A DNA stretch of 64,000 nt from Opitutia bacterium (GCA_016187925.1 JACPIS010000009.1:248001-312000), one strand, 5' to 3'. Shown: positions 17,600 through 27,834, counted from the stretch's first letter. The notes: generated by a model from the letters alone, not told the origin. Made by a program: numbers and translations.

Positions 17600-18577
17600 T
17601 CACATGATCCGGTCCACCAGCGGGTCGCCCTTGATGAAGCGGCCGAGGTTGTCGAGGAAGTGCCGGGCGAGATTCTCGTCCTGCTCGCGGTGCCCGCCGG
17701 CCAGGTGCGGCGTGATCTGGCAGCGCGGCTCCAGCCACAGCGGGTGCGCCGGCGGCAACGGCTCGGGATCGAGCGCGTCGAGGTAGGCGCCGCCCAGCCG
17801 GCCGCCGCGCAAGGCCGCCAGCAGCGCATCCTGATCGACCGTCGTGCCGCGACCGACGTTGTAGAAGAACGCCCCGCGGCGCATCGCCGCGAAAAACCAG
17901 TGGCTGCAGAATTGGCGGGTGCCGGCGGCGTCCGGCAGCAGGTTCACCACGTGGTCCGCCAGCGACAGCACACTGATCACCTCCGCCTCCTTCACCATCT
18001 CGATGCCCTCGTCGCCGCGCGGCGTCCGCCGGACGCCGATCACGCGGCAGCGGAACGGCGCCAGCATCTCCGTCAACCGCCGGCCGATCGCCCCGTAGCC
18101 GAGCACCACCACCGTGCTGCCGGTGAACGTGCCGAGACTGTAGCGCCCCTCGGCATAATCCCAAGCGCGCGGTCCGGCCTGGTTCAGGACGTACTTCGGC
18201 AGCTCGCGCGTGAAGCCGAGCATCATGGCCAGCACGTGCTCGGCGCACGGGTTGGCGAAGACCTGCGAAGCGTTCGTGACGACGGCATCGCGGCCGCGCA
18301 TCGCCGCGCGGAAATCCTCCCGATCGTAGCGCGCATAGCCGGCGGTGGAGACCGACACCCATTTCAGCCGCGGGCAGCTCATGACCGCCGCGGGGTCCGG
18401 CTGGCCGTAGGCGACATCCGCCTCCGCGAGCAGCGGGTCGGGTTCACCGGGCGTGAGCACCGAGCGCGACGATTTGTCGGATTGAATAAGACGGCAACCG
18501 AGCCGGGCGAGACTGTCGTAGAACAGTTCTCGCGCGCCGGGACGGAGCTCGTGGTTGGCCCAAACCGTGAGACTCAT
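17600..18577 (-). CDS. D-isomer-specific 2-hydroxyacid dehydrogenase
   Basis: 325 residues, normal length. The NAD-binding motif VVVLGYGAIGRRL (GxGxxG) lies mid-protein. Catalytic elements follow: a region with the substrate Arg (VNLLPDAAGTRQF), DALDPEPLPPAHPLW with the Glu, and ITPHLAGGH with the catalytic His. The N-terminus (SVSTAGYARYDR) matches the substrate domain. The family reduces 2-oxoacids such as glyoxylate, hydroxypyruvate or phosphoglycerate precursors; the exact substrate cannot be read. About 280 nt separate it from the divergent DUF2339 gene, and I find no clear motif in that gap. Confidence 0.88.
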   Translation of the reverse strand: MSLTVWANHELRPGARELFYDSLARLGCRLIQSDKSSRSVLTPGEPDPLLAEADVAYGQPDPAAVMSCPRLKWVSVSTAGYARYDREDFRAAMRGRDAVVTNASQVFANPCAEHVLAMMLGFTRELPKYVLNQAGPRAWDYAEGRYSLGTFTGSTVVVLGYGAIGRRLTEMLAPFRCRVIGVRRTPRGDEGIEMVKEAEVISVLSLADHVVNLLPDAAGTRQFCSHWFFAAMRRGAFFYNVGRGTTVDQDALLAALRGGRLGGAYLDALDPEPLPPAHPLWLEPRCQITPHLAGGHREQDENLARHFLDNLGRFIKGDPLVDRIM

Positions 18578-18859
18578 GGGGTGTGCAGAGGAGCTGACAT
18601 GACGCGCACCCCGGCGCGGGGCAGCAAGCCAAACCCGGAAAAGATTTCGTCAATGAATCATAAAAAAATACGGCGCACTGTTTCACTCCACACGCTTGGC
18701 GCAGTTCACTGGCAGGATCCGGCGAATTTTTTCTCCACCCACCGCGTTATCGCCGCGCTCCAGCGCAATTCGGACGACAAAGCGCACCTCCCTTGAAATC
18801 CTCCGTTGCCAGCCCCGCCACTCTACCTCATGCAGAGGCGCGGGCCGCCCCCATTATTT

Positions 18860-21856
18860 ATGGAAGCATTCATCGTTTTGCTGTCGGTCTACCTCATCTT
18901 GGTCCTGCTCGTGTTCCCGATCTGGGCCTTCGTCAAAGTCCGCCAGCTCGACGAGCGTAACGCTCAACTCGAACGCCAGGTCGGCTACCTGAGCTCCACG
19001 GTCGAACGCCTTCTCGCGAAACCGGCCGCGCCTCCCGCCAAGCCGGCCGAGATCGTGCCGCCGCCGGTTGTCACGGCACCCGTCACGCCGGCAACTCCGC
19101 CCCCGCCGGTCGTCTCCACCCGAACTTCCCTGCCCGCGGCCGAACCTCCGAAGCTGACCCCAGTCGCAGCCGTCAGGCCGGTCGCACCTCCGCCGGCCGC
19201 GGAGCCGCCGCTCCCGCGCAAGCCGGCGATCAATTGGGAGCAATTCATGGGCGCGAAACTCTTCGCGTGGCTCGGCGGCCTGGCGCTGCTGCTGGGCGTC
19301 GCCTACTTCGTCAAATACTCGTTCGACCACGACTGGATCCCGCCCGAGGTGCGCGTCGCCATCGGTTTCCTCATCGGCGCCGGTCTCATCGTCGGCGGGC
19401 TGCGGCTCACGCGCCAGGGCTACACCACGCCGGCGCAGACGCTCGTCGCCACGGGCGTCGTGTCGCTCTACGCGGTGACGTTCGCGTGCAACTCGGTCTA
19501 TCACTTCGCGTTCTTCGGGCCGGTCGCGACGTTCCTGCTCATGGCGCTGATCACCGCGGCGGCGTTCTTCCTCGCCGTGCGGCTGGAGGCGCAGGTCGTC
19601 GCCGTGCTCGGCCTGCTCGGAGGCTTCCTCACTCCGGTGCTGCTCTCGACCGGCGTGGACAACCCCGGCGGGCTCTTCGGCTATCTCGCGCTGCTCGACG
19701 CCGGCTTGGTCGCCGTCGTGCTCGCCACGGGCTGGCGCTACCTCGTCCCGCTCAGCGCGGGCGGCACCGTGCTCATGATGATCGGCTGGGCCGACAAGTT
19801 TTTCATCGCGGAAAAGGGTCCGGTCGCGATGACCGTCTGCCTCGGCTTCAGCGTGCTCTACCAGGCCGCCGCCGAGCTGGCGCGCCGGCGCGAGCAATCG
19901 GCGCCGGAATTCTCCTGGACCGCCGCGGCGCTGCCTTTTGTCGGTTTTGGTTTCGCGTTCCTGTTTCTCGATTATCCCGGGCTCGCCGTGCGCGCCCCGC
20001 TCTACCTGGGTTTCGTGCTGCTGCTCGACGGCCTGCTGCTGGCCCAGACGTGGCGCGACGACGCGCTGCCCAAGCTGCACCTCGCGGCCGGCATGGTGGC
20101 GTTCGTGCTGCTGGCGTTCTGGACCAACCTGCACCTGACGGACGAGCTGCTGCTCTGGGCGCTCGTCGGCTACCTCGCCTTCGCCGCGCTGCACACGGCG
20201 TTCTCGCACCTGCTCGCGCAACACCGGCCGGACGCCGGGCCGTCGTGGTGGAGCCAGGTTTTCCCGCCGCTCACGCTCGTGCTGCTGCTCATCCCCATCT
20301 TCAAGCTCGCGACCGTTTCCTTCCTCGTCTGGCCCGCGATCCTGCTCATCGACCTCATGGCCGTGGGACTCGCGTTGCTGAGCGCGTCGCTCTGGTGCGT
20401 GGCGGCCGTGCTCGTGCTCACGCTGCTGGCCACCGGCCTCTGCATCTTCCGCGTGCCCGCCGCGGTGGTGTTCGCCCCGTCGCTGCTGTTCGTCATCGGC
20501 GGCTTCGCCCTGTTTTTCTTCGGCGCGGGCTTCTGGCTGGTGCGCCGGCTGGGCGACCGGCTCGCGCCGACGGCCGGCGATGAAAAATTCGGCCAAGTCT
20601 TCGGCGACGCGCGCGCGCAGATTCCGGCGTTCTCGTCGCTGCTGCCGTTCCTGCTGCTCGTGATGGTGTGCGCGCGGCTGACCGTCCCCGACCCGTCGAT
20701 GGTGTTCGGGTTGGCGCTGCTGCTCGCCGGCCTGACGCTCGGACTCACGCTGCTGCTCAGCATCGAGTGGCTCCCCGCCTGCGCGCTCGCGGGCGTGGCG
20801 GCGCTCGAATACGCGTGGCACGCGCGGCACTTCGATCCGTCGCAACCGCTGCTCCCGCTCGTCTGGTATCTGGCGTTCTACGGCGTGTTCACCGCCTACC
20901 CCTTCGCGTTCCACCGGTCGCTGACCCGGCTGGCCGGCCCGTGGGCGGTGGCGGCACTGGCGGGCATTGTCCAGTTTCCCCTCGTCTACCGTCTGGCCAA
21001 GCAATCCTACCCCAATGATTTCATGGGACTGCTGCCGGCGCTGTTCGCCCTGCCGCCGCTGCTGAGCCTGGTGGCGCGCCTGCGGCAGACGGGCGATGAC
21101 CACCCCAAGCGCCTCAGCCAGCTCGCGTGGTTCGGCGGCGCCGGGCTGTTCTTCATCACATTGATTTTCCCGGTCCAGTTCGACCGCCAGTGGATCACCC
21201 TCGGCTGGGCGCTCGAGGGCGCGGCCCTGCTCTGGCTGTTCCACCGCGTGCCGCATCCCGGCCTGCGCGCCACCGGTGCGGTGCTGCTGGTCGTCGCCTT
21301 CGCGCGGCTGGCGACCAACGGCGCGGTATTCTCCTACCATCCGCGCAGCGACACCGCGATTTTCAACTGGTACCTTTACTCCTACGGCATCGTCACCGCC
21401 GCGCTCTTCGCCGGCGCGCGGCTGCTCGCCCCGCCCCGTGAGCGCGTGCTCGGCATCAGCGCCCCGCCGCTGCTCAACGCCCTCGGCGTCGTGCTCGCGT
21501 TTCTGCTCCTGAACATCGAGATCGCCGACTTCTTCACGCCCGCCGGCGCGCATTCCCTCACCTTCAAGTTCTCCGGCAACTTCGCGCGCGACATGACCTA
21601 CACGATTGCGTGGGCGCTCTTCGCCTTCGGTCTGCTGGTCGTCGGCATCTGGCGGCGGCAGCGCGCCGCCCGCTATGCCGCCATCGGGCTGCTGAGCGTC
21701 GCGCTGCTCAAGCTCTTCCTGCACGACCTCGCCCGGCTCGAGGCGCTCTACCGCATCGGCGCGCTCTTCGCCGTGGCGGTCGTCGCCATCCTCGCCTCCT
21801 TCGCCTACCAACGCTTCCTCCCCGGCAATGAAAAGACTCCTCCGCCCGCTGCCTAG
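18860..21856 (+). CDS. DUF2339 large polytopic membrane protein
   Basis: 998 residues from ATG 18860. A first membrane helix (EAFIVLLSVYLILVLLVFPIW) is followed by a short coiled-coil (QLDERNAQLERQV), a Pro/Ala-rich linker (about 60-135) and then some 25 hydrophobic segments. The start of the membrane domain, NWEQFMGAKLFAWLGGLALLLGVAYFVKYSFDHDWI, shows the DUF2339 signature in its KLFAWLGG and FVKYSFD blocks. The function of DUF2339 is unknown. It overlaps the DUF3999 gene by 29 nt, a pairing seen in other bacteria, so the two probably form one envelope complex. Confidence 0.85.
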   Translation: MEAFIVLLSVYLILVLLVFPIWAFVKVRQLDERNAQLERQVGYLSSTVERLLAKPAAPPAKPAEIVPPPVVTAPVTPATPPPPVVSTRTSLPAAEPPKLTPVAAVRPVAPPPAAEPPLPRKPAINWEQFMGAKLFAWLGGLALLLGVAYFVKYSFDHDWIPPEVRVAIGFLIGAGLIVGGLRLTRQGYTTPAQTLVATGVVSLYAVTFACNSVYHFAFFGPVATFLLMALITAAAFFLAVRLEAQVVAVLGLLGGFLTPVLLSTGVDNPGGLFGYLALLDAGLVAVVLATGWRYLVPLSAGGTVLMMIGWADKFFIAEKGPVAMTVCLGFSVLYQAAAELARRREQSAPEFSWTAAALPFVGFGFAFLFLDYPGLAVRAPLYLGFVLLLDGLLLAQTWRDDALPKLHLAAGMVAFVLLAFWTNLHLTDELLLWALVGYLAFAALHTAFSHLLAQHRPDAGPSWWSQVFPPLTLVLLLIPIFKLATVSFLVWPAILLIDLMAVGLALLSASLWCVAAVLVLTLLATGLCIFRVPAAVVFAPSLLFVIGGFALFFFGAGFWLVRRLGDRLAPTAGDEKFGQVFGDARAQIPAFSSLLPFLLLVMVCARLTVPDPSMVFGLALLLAGLTLGLTLLLSIEWLPACALAGVAALEYAWHARHFDPSQPLLPLVWYLAFYGVFTAYPFAFHRSLTRLAGPWAVAALAGIVQFPLVYRLAKQSYPNDFMGLLPALFALPPLLSLVARLRQTGDDHPKRLSQLAWFGGAGLFFITLIFPVQFDRQWITLGWALEGAALLWLFHRVPHPGLRATGAVLLVVAFARLATNGAVFSYHPRSDTAIFNWYLYSYGIVTAALFAGARLLAPPRERVLGISAPPLLNALGVVLAFLLLNIEIADFFTPAGAHSLTFKFSGNFARDMTYTIAWALFAFGLLVVGIWRRQRAARYAAIGLLSVALLKLFLHDLARLEALYRIGALFAVAVVAILASFAYQRFLPGNEKTPPPAA

Positions 21857-23810
21857 CGCGTTCCTGCTCGGCCTCGCGCTGCCCGCCGCAGCCTTTGCCC
21901 TCGATCCGACCGGCTGGAAGAACCGCCAGACGGTCAACGTCGCCGCGCCGGGTCTGGTGCGCGTCACACTTCCCGCCGACACGCTCGACGCCGCCCAACT
22001 GCGCGCGCCCGACCTCCGGCTCGTTGACGCGAACGGACAGGAGCAACCCTACCTGCCCGAAGCCGCGATCGACCAGCCGCGCGAAACCCGCCGACCGCTG
22101 AGCTTCTCCGTCGATCTCACCGACACGGCCACGCAACTGACGCTCGCGACCGGCACCACGCAGCCGCTCGACAGCCTCGAACTCGAATCCCCCCATCCGC
22201 ACTTCCTCAAGGCCGCGCGTGTGGAGATTTCAAGCGACCGCACCAACTGGACGGCGGTCGGCACCGGCGTACCGGTCTTCCGCCAATGGGGCGCCGAGCA
22301 CCTGCGCTTGCCGCTCGAAGGCCGGACCGCCGCCTACGTGCGCGTGACGCTCGATGATTTTCGCGCGCCGCCCGTGCCCTTCACCGGCGCCGCGCTGCAG
22401 CTGGCGGCGGACTACACCCCGACCCTCACGCCGCTGGAAGCCCGCATTGCCCGCCGCGAGGAGTTCGCCGGCGAGACCGTACTGACGCTCGCGCTCGAAG
22501 GCCGGCATGCACCGCTGGCCCGGCTCGAGTTCGAGACGAGCGAACCGCTTTTCACCCGCCGCGTGACCGTGGCCACGCGCGTGCTGCACGACGGCACGGC
22601 CGGTGAACGCACGCTCGCGACCGGCACGATCTACCGCCTGGAGCTCGAAGGCCTGCCGGCCCGCGCGCAACTCGGCCTCCCGCTCGACCTCGCGCCGGAC
22701 ACGCGCGAACTGCTCGTGCACATCCACAACGCCGACTCGCCACCGCTCGCCGTCTCCTCCGTGCGCGTGTTGCGCCGCCCGGTGTCGCTGGTCTTTCACG
22801 CTCCCGCCGCCGGCCGCTACACGCTGCTCTCGGGCAATCCGCAGGCCAACGCGCCGCGCTACGACCTCGCCGTCTTCGCCCGCGATCTCCGCCGCGCCAA
22901 CGCACCCGTCATCAACCCCGGCCCGCTGCAGCCGAATCCCGGTTACCGCGCCCCCGAGGCGCTGGCCGACGTGCCGCTTACCGGCGCAGCGCTTGAAACC
23001 GATGGCTGGCGCGTGCGCCGTCCCGTGCAGTTGACGGCCCGCGGCGTGCAGGAATTGGAACTCGATATCGGCGCGCTCGCGCAGGCCCGGCCGGATTTCG
23101 CCGACCTGCGCCTCCTGCGCGCCGGCCTGCAGGTGCCGTTCCTGCTCGAGCAGCCCGACCTGTCGCGCTCGCTCGCTCTCACCCTCGTCCCGGACAACGA
23201 CCCGAAGCGTCCGACGTTCAGCCGTTGGCAGCTCAAGCTCCCGCGCGCGCATCTGCCGCTGCGCCGCCTCGTGTTCACCTCGTCCACGCCGCTCTTCCAG
23301 CGGTCGCTGCGCATCTACGAAAAGATCCCGACCGACCGCGGCGATTTCTACGACAGTGCGCTGGCCAATGCCCTGTGGAGCCGGGCACCGGGCCTGACCC
23401 CGCAGCCGCTGACCGTCATGCTGGCCGACACGCCGCGGACCGACACGCTCCTCATCGAAACCGACAACGGCGACAACCCCGCCATCGCGCTCGCCGTGTC
23501 CCAGGTCACGTATCCGGTCGTGCGCCTCGTGTTCAAGGCCGAGGCGACGGACGAAATCACACTGCTTTACGGCAAACCCGCCGCGAGCGCCCCGCGTTAC
23601 GACCTCAGCCTCGTGGCCGGACAGCTACTCTCGTCGGAGCGCAACGTCGCGACACTTCGCGCCGAAGAAGCCAAGGACGAAGGCTTCGCGCGCGGCGCAT
23701 TGCGCGGCCTGCGCGGCGGCCCGCTCTTCTGGGGCGCGCTGATCCTCGTGGTCGTCGTCCTCCTCGCCATCGTCGCCAGGCTTCTGCCGAAGCCACCCAC
23801 GGCCGCATAA
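21828..23810 (+). CDS. DUF3999 exported, membrane-anchored protein
   Basis: 660 residues. A signal peptide (cleavage near FALD) is followed by a beta-rich periplasmic region and a single C-terminal membrane helix (FWGALILVVVVLLAIVARLL). The repeated pattern of beta-sandwich segments (VRVTLDDF, LVRVLH) and C-terminal anchor match DUF3999 proteins, which are encoded next to DUF2339 proteins. The start codon lies inside the preceding gene, so translation is probably coupled. The function is unknown. Its stop is 6 nt from the convergent glpD stop. Confidence 0.85.
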   Translation: MKRLLRPLPSAFLLGLALPAAAFALDPTGWKNRQTVNVAAPGLVRVTLPADTLDAAQLRAPDLRLVDANGQEQPYLPEAAIDQPRETRRPLSFSVDLTDTATQLTLATGTTQPLDSLELESPHPHFLKAARVEISSDRTNWTAVGTGVPVFRQWGAEHLRLPLEGRTAAYVRVTLDDFRAPPVPFTGAALQLAADYTPTLTPLEARIARREEFAGETVLTLALEGRHAPLARLEFETSEPLFTRRVTVATRVLHDGTAGERTLATGTIYRLELEGLPARAQLGLPLDLAPDTRELLVHIHNADSPPLAVSSVRVLRRPVSLVFHAPAAGRYTLLSGNPQANAPRYDLAVFARDLRRANAPVINPGPLQPNPGYRAPEALADVPLTGAALETDGWRVRRPVQLTARGVQELELDIGALAQARPDFADLRLLRAGLQVPFLLEQPDLSRSLALTLVPDNDPKRPTFSRWQLKLPRAHLPLRRLVFTSSTPLFQRSLRIYEKIPTDRGDFYDSALANALWSRAPGLTPQPLTVMLADTPRTDTLLIETDNGDNPAIALAVSQVTYPVVRLVFKAEATDEITLLYGKPAASAPRYDLSLVAGQLLSSERNVATLRAEEAKDEGFARGALRGLRGGPLFWGALILVVVVLLAIVARLLPKPPTAA

Positions 23811-23816
23811 CCAAGA

Positions 23817-25292
23817 TCAATCCGCCGGCGAGCGGCACTCGCGGGAGACGAAGGCCTCGATCTCGGCCGCCGTCTCGGCGGGCGTCCAACCCAGGCACGC
23901 CGCCATCCAGCTTGCCACCTGCGCGACCGTGTCGCGCGAAAAACGTCGGGAATAGTGCCAGCCGCTGCGGCGCAGCAGCACGTCGCCGAGATGCCGGGCC
24001 CACTCGCGGTTTACGTAATGCTCCGCCGCCTCGCGCACGAACGGCGCGGGCTCGATGCCGCTGAAGGGCGTCGTCTCCTCCGCGTTCAGCAGCGGCTCGT
24101 CGGCCGTGCGGCACTTCGCCGCGGCGACCCCGAGATGACGCACGACGCGGTCGACGACCTGCTCGGACATCAGGCGATACGTCGTGAGCTTGCCGCCGGC
24201 GATGTCCCACCAGCCGGGCTCGGGGCTCTTGATCTCGTGCTCGCGGGAAATGTCGGACGGCGTGCCGTCGGGGTTCGCGATCAACGGCCGCAATCCGGCC
24301 CAGGAGCTCACGATGTCGGTCTCGCGCAGCGCGACGGAGGGGAAGAACTGGTTCACGGCGCGCAGCACATAGGCGACGTCGGACGGCTCGACGGCCACGT
24401 CCTCGGGCGCGCCGGTGTAGTCGGTGTCGGTCGTGCCGAGAATCACGCGCTCGCCCCACGGCAGCACGAAGAGGATGCGCTTGCCCTCGGTGATGACCAC
24501 GGCGGACGGCACCGGCAGGCGCGCGCGGTCGATCACGAGATGGATGCCCTTGCTGAGCCGCAGGCGCACCGCGCTGACCGGCAGGCGGTCGGCCCAGGGG
24601 CCGGCGGCGTTCACGAGCGCGCGCGTGCGGACGGGGAACTTTCCGCCGGTCGCGCGCTCCTCGAGCGTACAGGCCCAGACCTCGCCCTCGCGCCGGGCCT
24701 CCGCGAGCCGCATGTAGTTGAGCAGGGTCGCGCCATGGCGCTCCGCGGAGCGCAGCGTGTCGAGCACGAGCCGGGCGTCGTTGGTCAGCGCGTCGAAGTA
24801 GCGCACGGAACCGGCGAGGCCCTCCGCCTTGAGCGCGGGCAGCAGCGCGCGTGTCTCGGCCTCGGTGAAGCCGCGCGACGGCTGGAAATTGCGCCCGCCG
24901 CAGAGCAGATCGTAGAGCTTCACCCCGAGGCGGAGCTGCCAGAGCGGGCGGCCCTCGCCGCGATAGGTGGGAAAAATGAAGCCCAGCGGCTCGGCCAGGT
25001 GCGGTGCGATCCGGTGAATGGTTTTCTTTTCCACGCTGGCCTCGTGCACGAGACCGATGTGGCCCTGCTCAAGGTAACGCAGTCCACCGTGCAACAGGCG
25101 GCTGGAGCGGCTGCTGGTGCCGGCGGCGAAATCCTGCTGGTCGACCAGTCCGGTGCGCAGCCCGCGCATGGCGGCGTCGCGCGCCACGCCGCTGCCGACG
25201 ATGCCGCCGCCGATGATGAGCAGATCGAGCGGTTCGCCGGAAGTGAGGCGCGCCAGGGCGGCCTCGCGTTGGGCGGGAGGATTCATCGGCAT
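23817..25292 (-). CDS. glpD: FAD-dependent glycerol-3-phosphate dehydrogenase
   Basis: 491 residues. The FAD motif LLIIGGGIVGSGVARDAAMRG is at the N-terminus, followed by the GlpD signatures DFAAGTSSRSSRLLHGGLRYLEQG and, later, GGKLTTYRLMSEQVVD. It oxidises glycerol-3-phosphate to dihydroxyacetone phosphate at the inner membrane and passes electrons to quinone. The start is 25292 or the ATG two codons later (25286); both fall within a few bases of the HAD gene's stop, so the genes are coupled. Upstream neighbours are a sugar-phosphate phosphatase and a GlpT-like transporter. Confidence 0.9.
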   Translation of the reverse strand: MPMNPPAQREAALARLTSGEPLDLLIIGGGIVGSGVARDAAMRGLRTGLVDQQDFAAGTSSRSSRLLHGGLRYLEQGHIGLVHEASVEKKTIHRIAPHLAEPLGFIFPTYRGEGRPLWQLRLGVKLYDLLCGGRNFQPSRGFTEAETRALLPALKAEGLAGSVRYFDALTNDARLVLDTLRSAERHGATLLNYMRLAEARREGEVWACTLEERATGGKFPVRTRALVNAAGPWADRLPVSAVRLRLSKGIHLVIDRARLPVPSAVVITEGKRILFVLPWGERVILGTTDTDYTGAPEDVAVEPSDVAYVLRAVNQFFPSVALRETDIVSSWAGLRPLIANPDGTPSDISREHEIKSPEPGWWDIAGGKLTTYRLMSEQVVDRVVRHLGVAAAKCRTADEPLLNAEETTPFSGIEPAPFVREAAEHYVNREWARHLGDVLLRRSGWHYSRRFSRDTVAQVASWMAACLGWTPAETAAEIEAFVSRECRSPAD

Positions 25293-25293
25293 T

Positions 25294-26166
25294 TCAGACC
25301 GCAGCCCCTTGGCTGTGTGCCGCAGCCAACAGCGCGCCGAACTCGGCGAGACTCGGCACGACGAGGTCGGGTTGAATATCCGACGCCGCGGCGTCCGCCG
25401 CGGTCGCCTCGCCGGTGAGCACGAGCACGCCGAAGGCACCCGCGCGCCGGGCCATGGCGACGTCCGTGTAGAGGCGGTCGCCGACCATCGCGATCTGGGC
25501 GGGTTGCAGGCGGTGGCGCTCGAGGATGTCGTTGAGCATCTCCGGGTCGGGCTTGCCGAGCACGATGTCGGGCGCGCGACCGGTGGCTTTTTCCAACATC
25601 GCGCAGATCGAGCCGCAGTCGACGAGCACGGTCGGCTGGTCGGTCGGGCACACGCGGTCGGGGTTGGTGGCGAGATAGGGTTTGCCCTGCTGGATCCACC
25701 ACGCCGCGCGGCAGGCGCGCGCGTAGGTGAGCGTGAGGTCGAAGCCGACGACCACGGCGTCCGGCACGTCGGCGGGGTCGTCCGCCGTCAGCGCGAAGCC
25801 CGCGGCGGTGAACTCCGCCAACATGCTCGGCGTGCCGAGCGCGAAGAGGCGCCGCACCGCCGGGAAGCGCCGGCGCAGGCACGCGATGGTTGCCTGCGTG
25901 GTGGTCTGCATAAGTGCTCGCGTGGCACCAACGCCGAGCTGGCGCAGGTGCGCCACGTAGTCGTCGACGCTTTTCGAGGGATTGTTGGTGAGGAAGGTGT
26001 AGCCGATGCCGAGATCGTGCAGCGTGGCGAGGAACGGCCGCGTGCAGGCGAAGAGCGTGCCGCCCTTGTAGAGGGTGCCGTCCATGTCGAGCGCGACGTG
26101 CGCGAGGCCGCGCAGACGCGCGAGGACGGCCGGATCAGGAGCGGGAAGCGAAGGGGAGGCTGACAT
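25294..26166 (-). CDS. HAD-IIA family sugar-phosphate phosphatase
   Basis: 290 residues. Four HAD motifs are present: DMDGTLYKGG with the nucleophile Asp, TNNPS, a conserved Lys in LGKPDPEM, and GDRLYTDVAMARRAG. The large C2 cap between motifs II and III defines subclass IIA (NagD, phosphoglycolate and glycerol-3-phosphate phosphatases). Placed between glpT-like and glpD genes with 1-nt junctions, it may dephosphorylate glycerol-3-phosphate or a side product; that is inferred from position. Confidence 0.87.
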   Translation of the reverse strand: MSASPSLPAPDPAVLARLRGLAHVALDMDGTLYKGGTLFACTRPFLATLHDLGIGYTFLTNNPSKSVDDYVAHLRQLGVGATRALMQTTTQATIACLRRRFPAVRRLFALGTPSMLAEFTAAGFALTADDPADVPDAVVVGFDLTLTYARACRAAWWIQQGKPYLATNPDRVCPTDQPTVLVDCGSICAMLEKATGRAPDIVLGKPDPEMLNDILERHRLQPAQIAMVGDRLYTDVAMARRAGAFGVLVLTGEATAADAAASDIQPDLVVPSLAEFGALLAAAHSQGAAV

Positions 26167-27467
26167 CAGTGCGAAGTGGTTGCGTAGCCGTGCGGCTTGG
26201 CCGGCCAGGCGAGGAGGAACATAAAGGTGCCGAGTGCGCCGATGGCGAGCAACGCGCCGAAGGCGGTGTTCCAGCCGTAGCGCTGCACCAGCAGGCCGAG
26301 GCCCCAGCCGGACACGAGCGTGCTGGCGTAACCGAAGAGTCCGGTGAAGCCCGCCGCGGTCGCCGCCGCGCGGTTGGTGGCGAGGTTGGCCGCCGTGATG
26401 CCGATGAGCGCCTGCGGGCCGTAGATGAAGAAGCCGGCGAGCGCCAGAAACACGGTCGCGACCAGCGGCGTCGCCCCGAGCTGCCAGAAGGCCGTCATCG
26501 CCGCGCCGGCGCCGATCATGCAGAAGACGCAGGTGCGCGAGCCGCGCCCGCCGAAGACGCGGTCCGTCACCCAGCCGGCGAGCAGCATGCCGATGAGCCC
26601 CGCGACCTCGAACGTGCCGACCATCCAGCCGGCGTGCTGGAGCGAGAAGCCCTTCATCTCCTTCAGCAGCGTCGGACCCCAGTCGAGGATGGCGAAGCGC
26701 AGGATGTAGACGAAGAAGTTGGCGAACGAGATCCACCAGATGTGCGGGTTGCCGAACACGTGCCGGCGGACGAAGGCCTTGTAGTCCGCGGAGCTCTTGT
26801 CCTCGCCGTGCGTGCTGACCGTGCCCGCCACCGTGATCTCCGGCAGGCCGACGGAGCTCGGCGTGTCGCGCAGCAAAATGAACAGCACGCCGCCCGCGAA
26901 GGTGCAGAGAATCGCCGGCGCGAAGAAACACCAGCGCCAGCCGAACTGCACGATGTAGCCGCCGAAGATCGCCGCCGCCCACGCGCCGAGCGAGTGCGAC
27001 GTGTTCCAGATGGACATCTTCGTCGCGAGCTGGCCCGGCGGGAACCAGTGCGTCATCAGCCGGCAGCACGGCGGGAAGCCCATGCCCTGCACCCAGCCGT
27101 TGAGCATCCACGCCACGCCGAGCAGCAGCACCGTCGAGCTGAACCCGAAGAAGACGTTGGCGCCGACGGACAGCAGCAGGCCGGCGACCATGAAATAGCG
27201 GGCGTTGGCGCGGTCGGCCCACATGCCGTTGACGAAGCGCGACACGCCGTAGAGCAGACCGTGCAGCGTAAGGAAGAGCCCGAGGTCGGCCTTCGTGATG
27301 TGCAGGTCCTCCTGCATCGCCGGCATGGCGAAGCTGAGGTTCTTGCGCACGAAGTAAAACGCCGCGTAGCCGAACATTGTCGCGACGAGCGTGCGTGTCT
27401 GCCAGTAACGGAAGCGCACCGCGGCCTCGGTCGCGGCGACAGCGGGATTGGAGGGGGAGGCGGTCAC
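26166..27467 (-). CDS. GlpT-like organophosphate:phosphate antiporter (MFS)
   Basis: 433 residues from GTG 27467; a TTG at 27512 is an alternative and no ATG is available. Twelve hydrophobic segments and the OPA-family features are present: the N-terminal RYWQTRT, a YxxFYFVRKNLSFAMPAM stretch, an early GxxxxGxSRFVNGMWADR loop, and conserved basic residues. Family members exchange glycerol-3-phosphate, hexose phosphate or phosphonates for phosphate. Coupling to the HAD and glpD genes (1-nt overlap) favours glycerol-3-phosphate as substrate. Confidence 0.85.
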   Translation of the reverse strand: MTASPSNPAVAATEAAVRFRYWQTRTLVATMFGYAAFYFVRKNLSFAMPAMQEDLHITKADLGLFLTLHGLLYGVSRFVNGMWADRANARYFMVAGLLLSVGANVFFGFSSTVLLLGVAWMLNGWVQGMGFPPCCRLMTHWFPPGQLATKMSIWNTSHSLGAWAAAIFGGYIVQFGWRWCFFAPAILCTFAGGVLFILLRDTPSSVGLPEITVAGTVSTHGEDKSSADYKAFVRRHVFGNPHIWWISFANFFVYILRFAILDWGPTLLKEMKGFSLQHAGWMVGTFEVAGLIGMLLAGWVTDRVFGGRGSRTCVFCMIGAGAAMTAFWQLGATPLVATVFLALAGFFIYGPQALIGITAANLATNRAAATAAGFTGLFGYASTLVSGWGLGLLVQRYGWNTAFGALLAIGALGTFMFLLAWPAKPHGYATTSH

Positions 27468-27737
27468 GCGGGCGGGTCCGCTTGGTCTCGGGCAAGACGC
27501 CGGATGCGTCAAGCGCCCCGGTTGTCATGTGCACAGGCGTGGTCGATGTTGCACGGGGAGCGGGAGCGCGCCGGGCGGGTGCGGTTTCCCGCCGCGCCGG
27601 AGGGCTCGCGTCCCCGCGAGCCGCGGCCCACGGGGACGCGGGCCTCCAGACAGACCGGCGCGGGCAAGCACGCTGCCTGTCGGGGCCTAAAGCCCCTCCC
27701 ACTTTCCGGCGGGCGCAGATCGCCTTTGCAGGTCGGC

Positions 27738-27768
27738 AAAAAAGCCCGCGTCCGGAGGAACGCGGGCT
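27738..27768 (-). terminator. Rho-independent terminator after the M13 peptidase gene
   Basis: On the minus strand a perfect 9-bp stem AGCCCGCGT/ACGCGGGCT with an 8-nt loop is followed by a run of T, 67 nt downstream of the peptidase stop at 27835. The remaining 27468-27737 sequence between this gene and the GlpT-like gene is GC-rich and shows only a partial hairpin (CGGGGACGCGGG region near 27636); I see no gene in it. Confidence 0.85.
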
Positions 27769-27834
27769 GAAGTGATTCGAAGCGGGCCGGAACGCGTTGG
27801 GGTCAACGCGTTCCGTCCGGGAGACGCAACGCGC

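Noticed and set aside
18854-21982. A 1042-codon open frame on the minus strand
   Set aside because: It is the antisense shadow of the DUF2339 gene; the sequence is Arg/Gln/Glu-rich without domains, as expected for the complement of GC-rich coding DNA.
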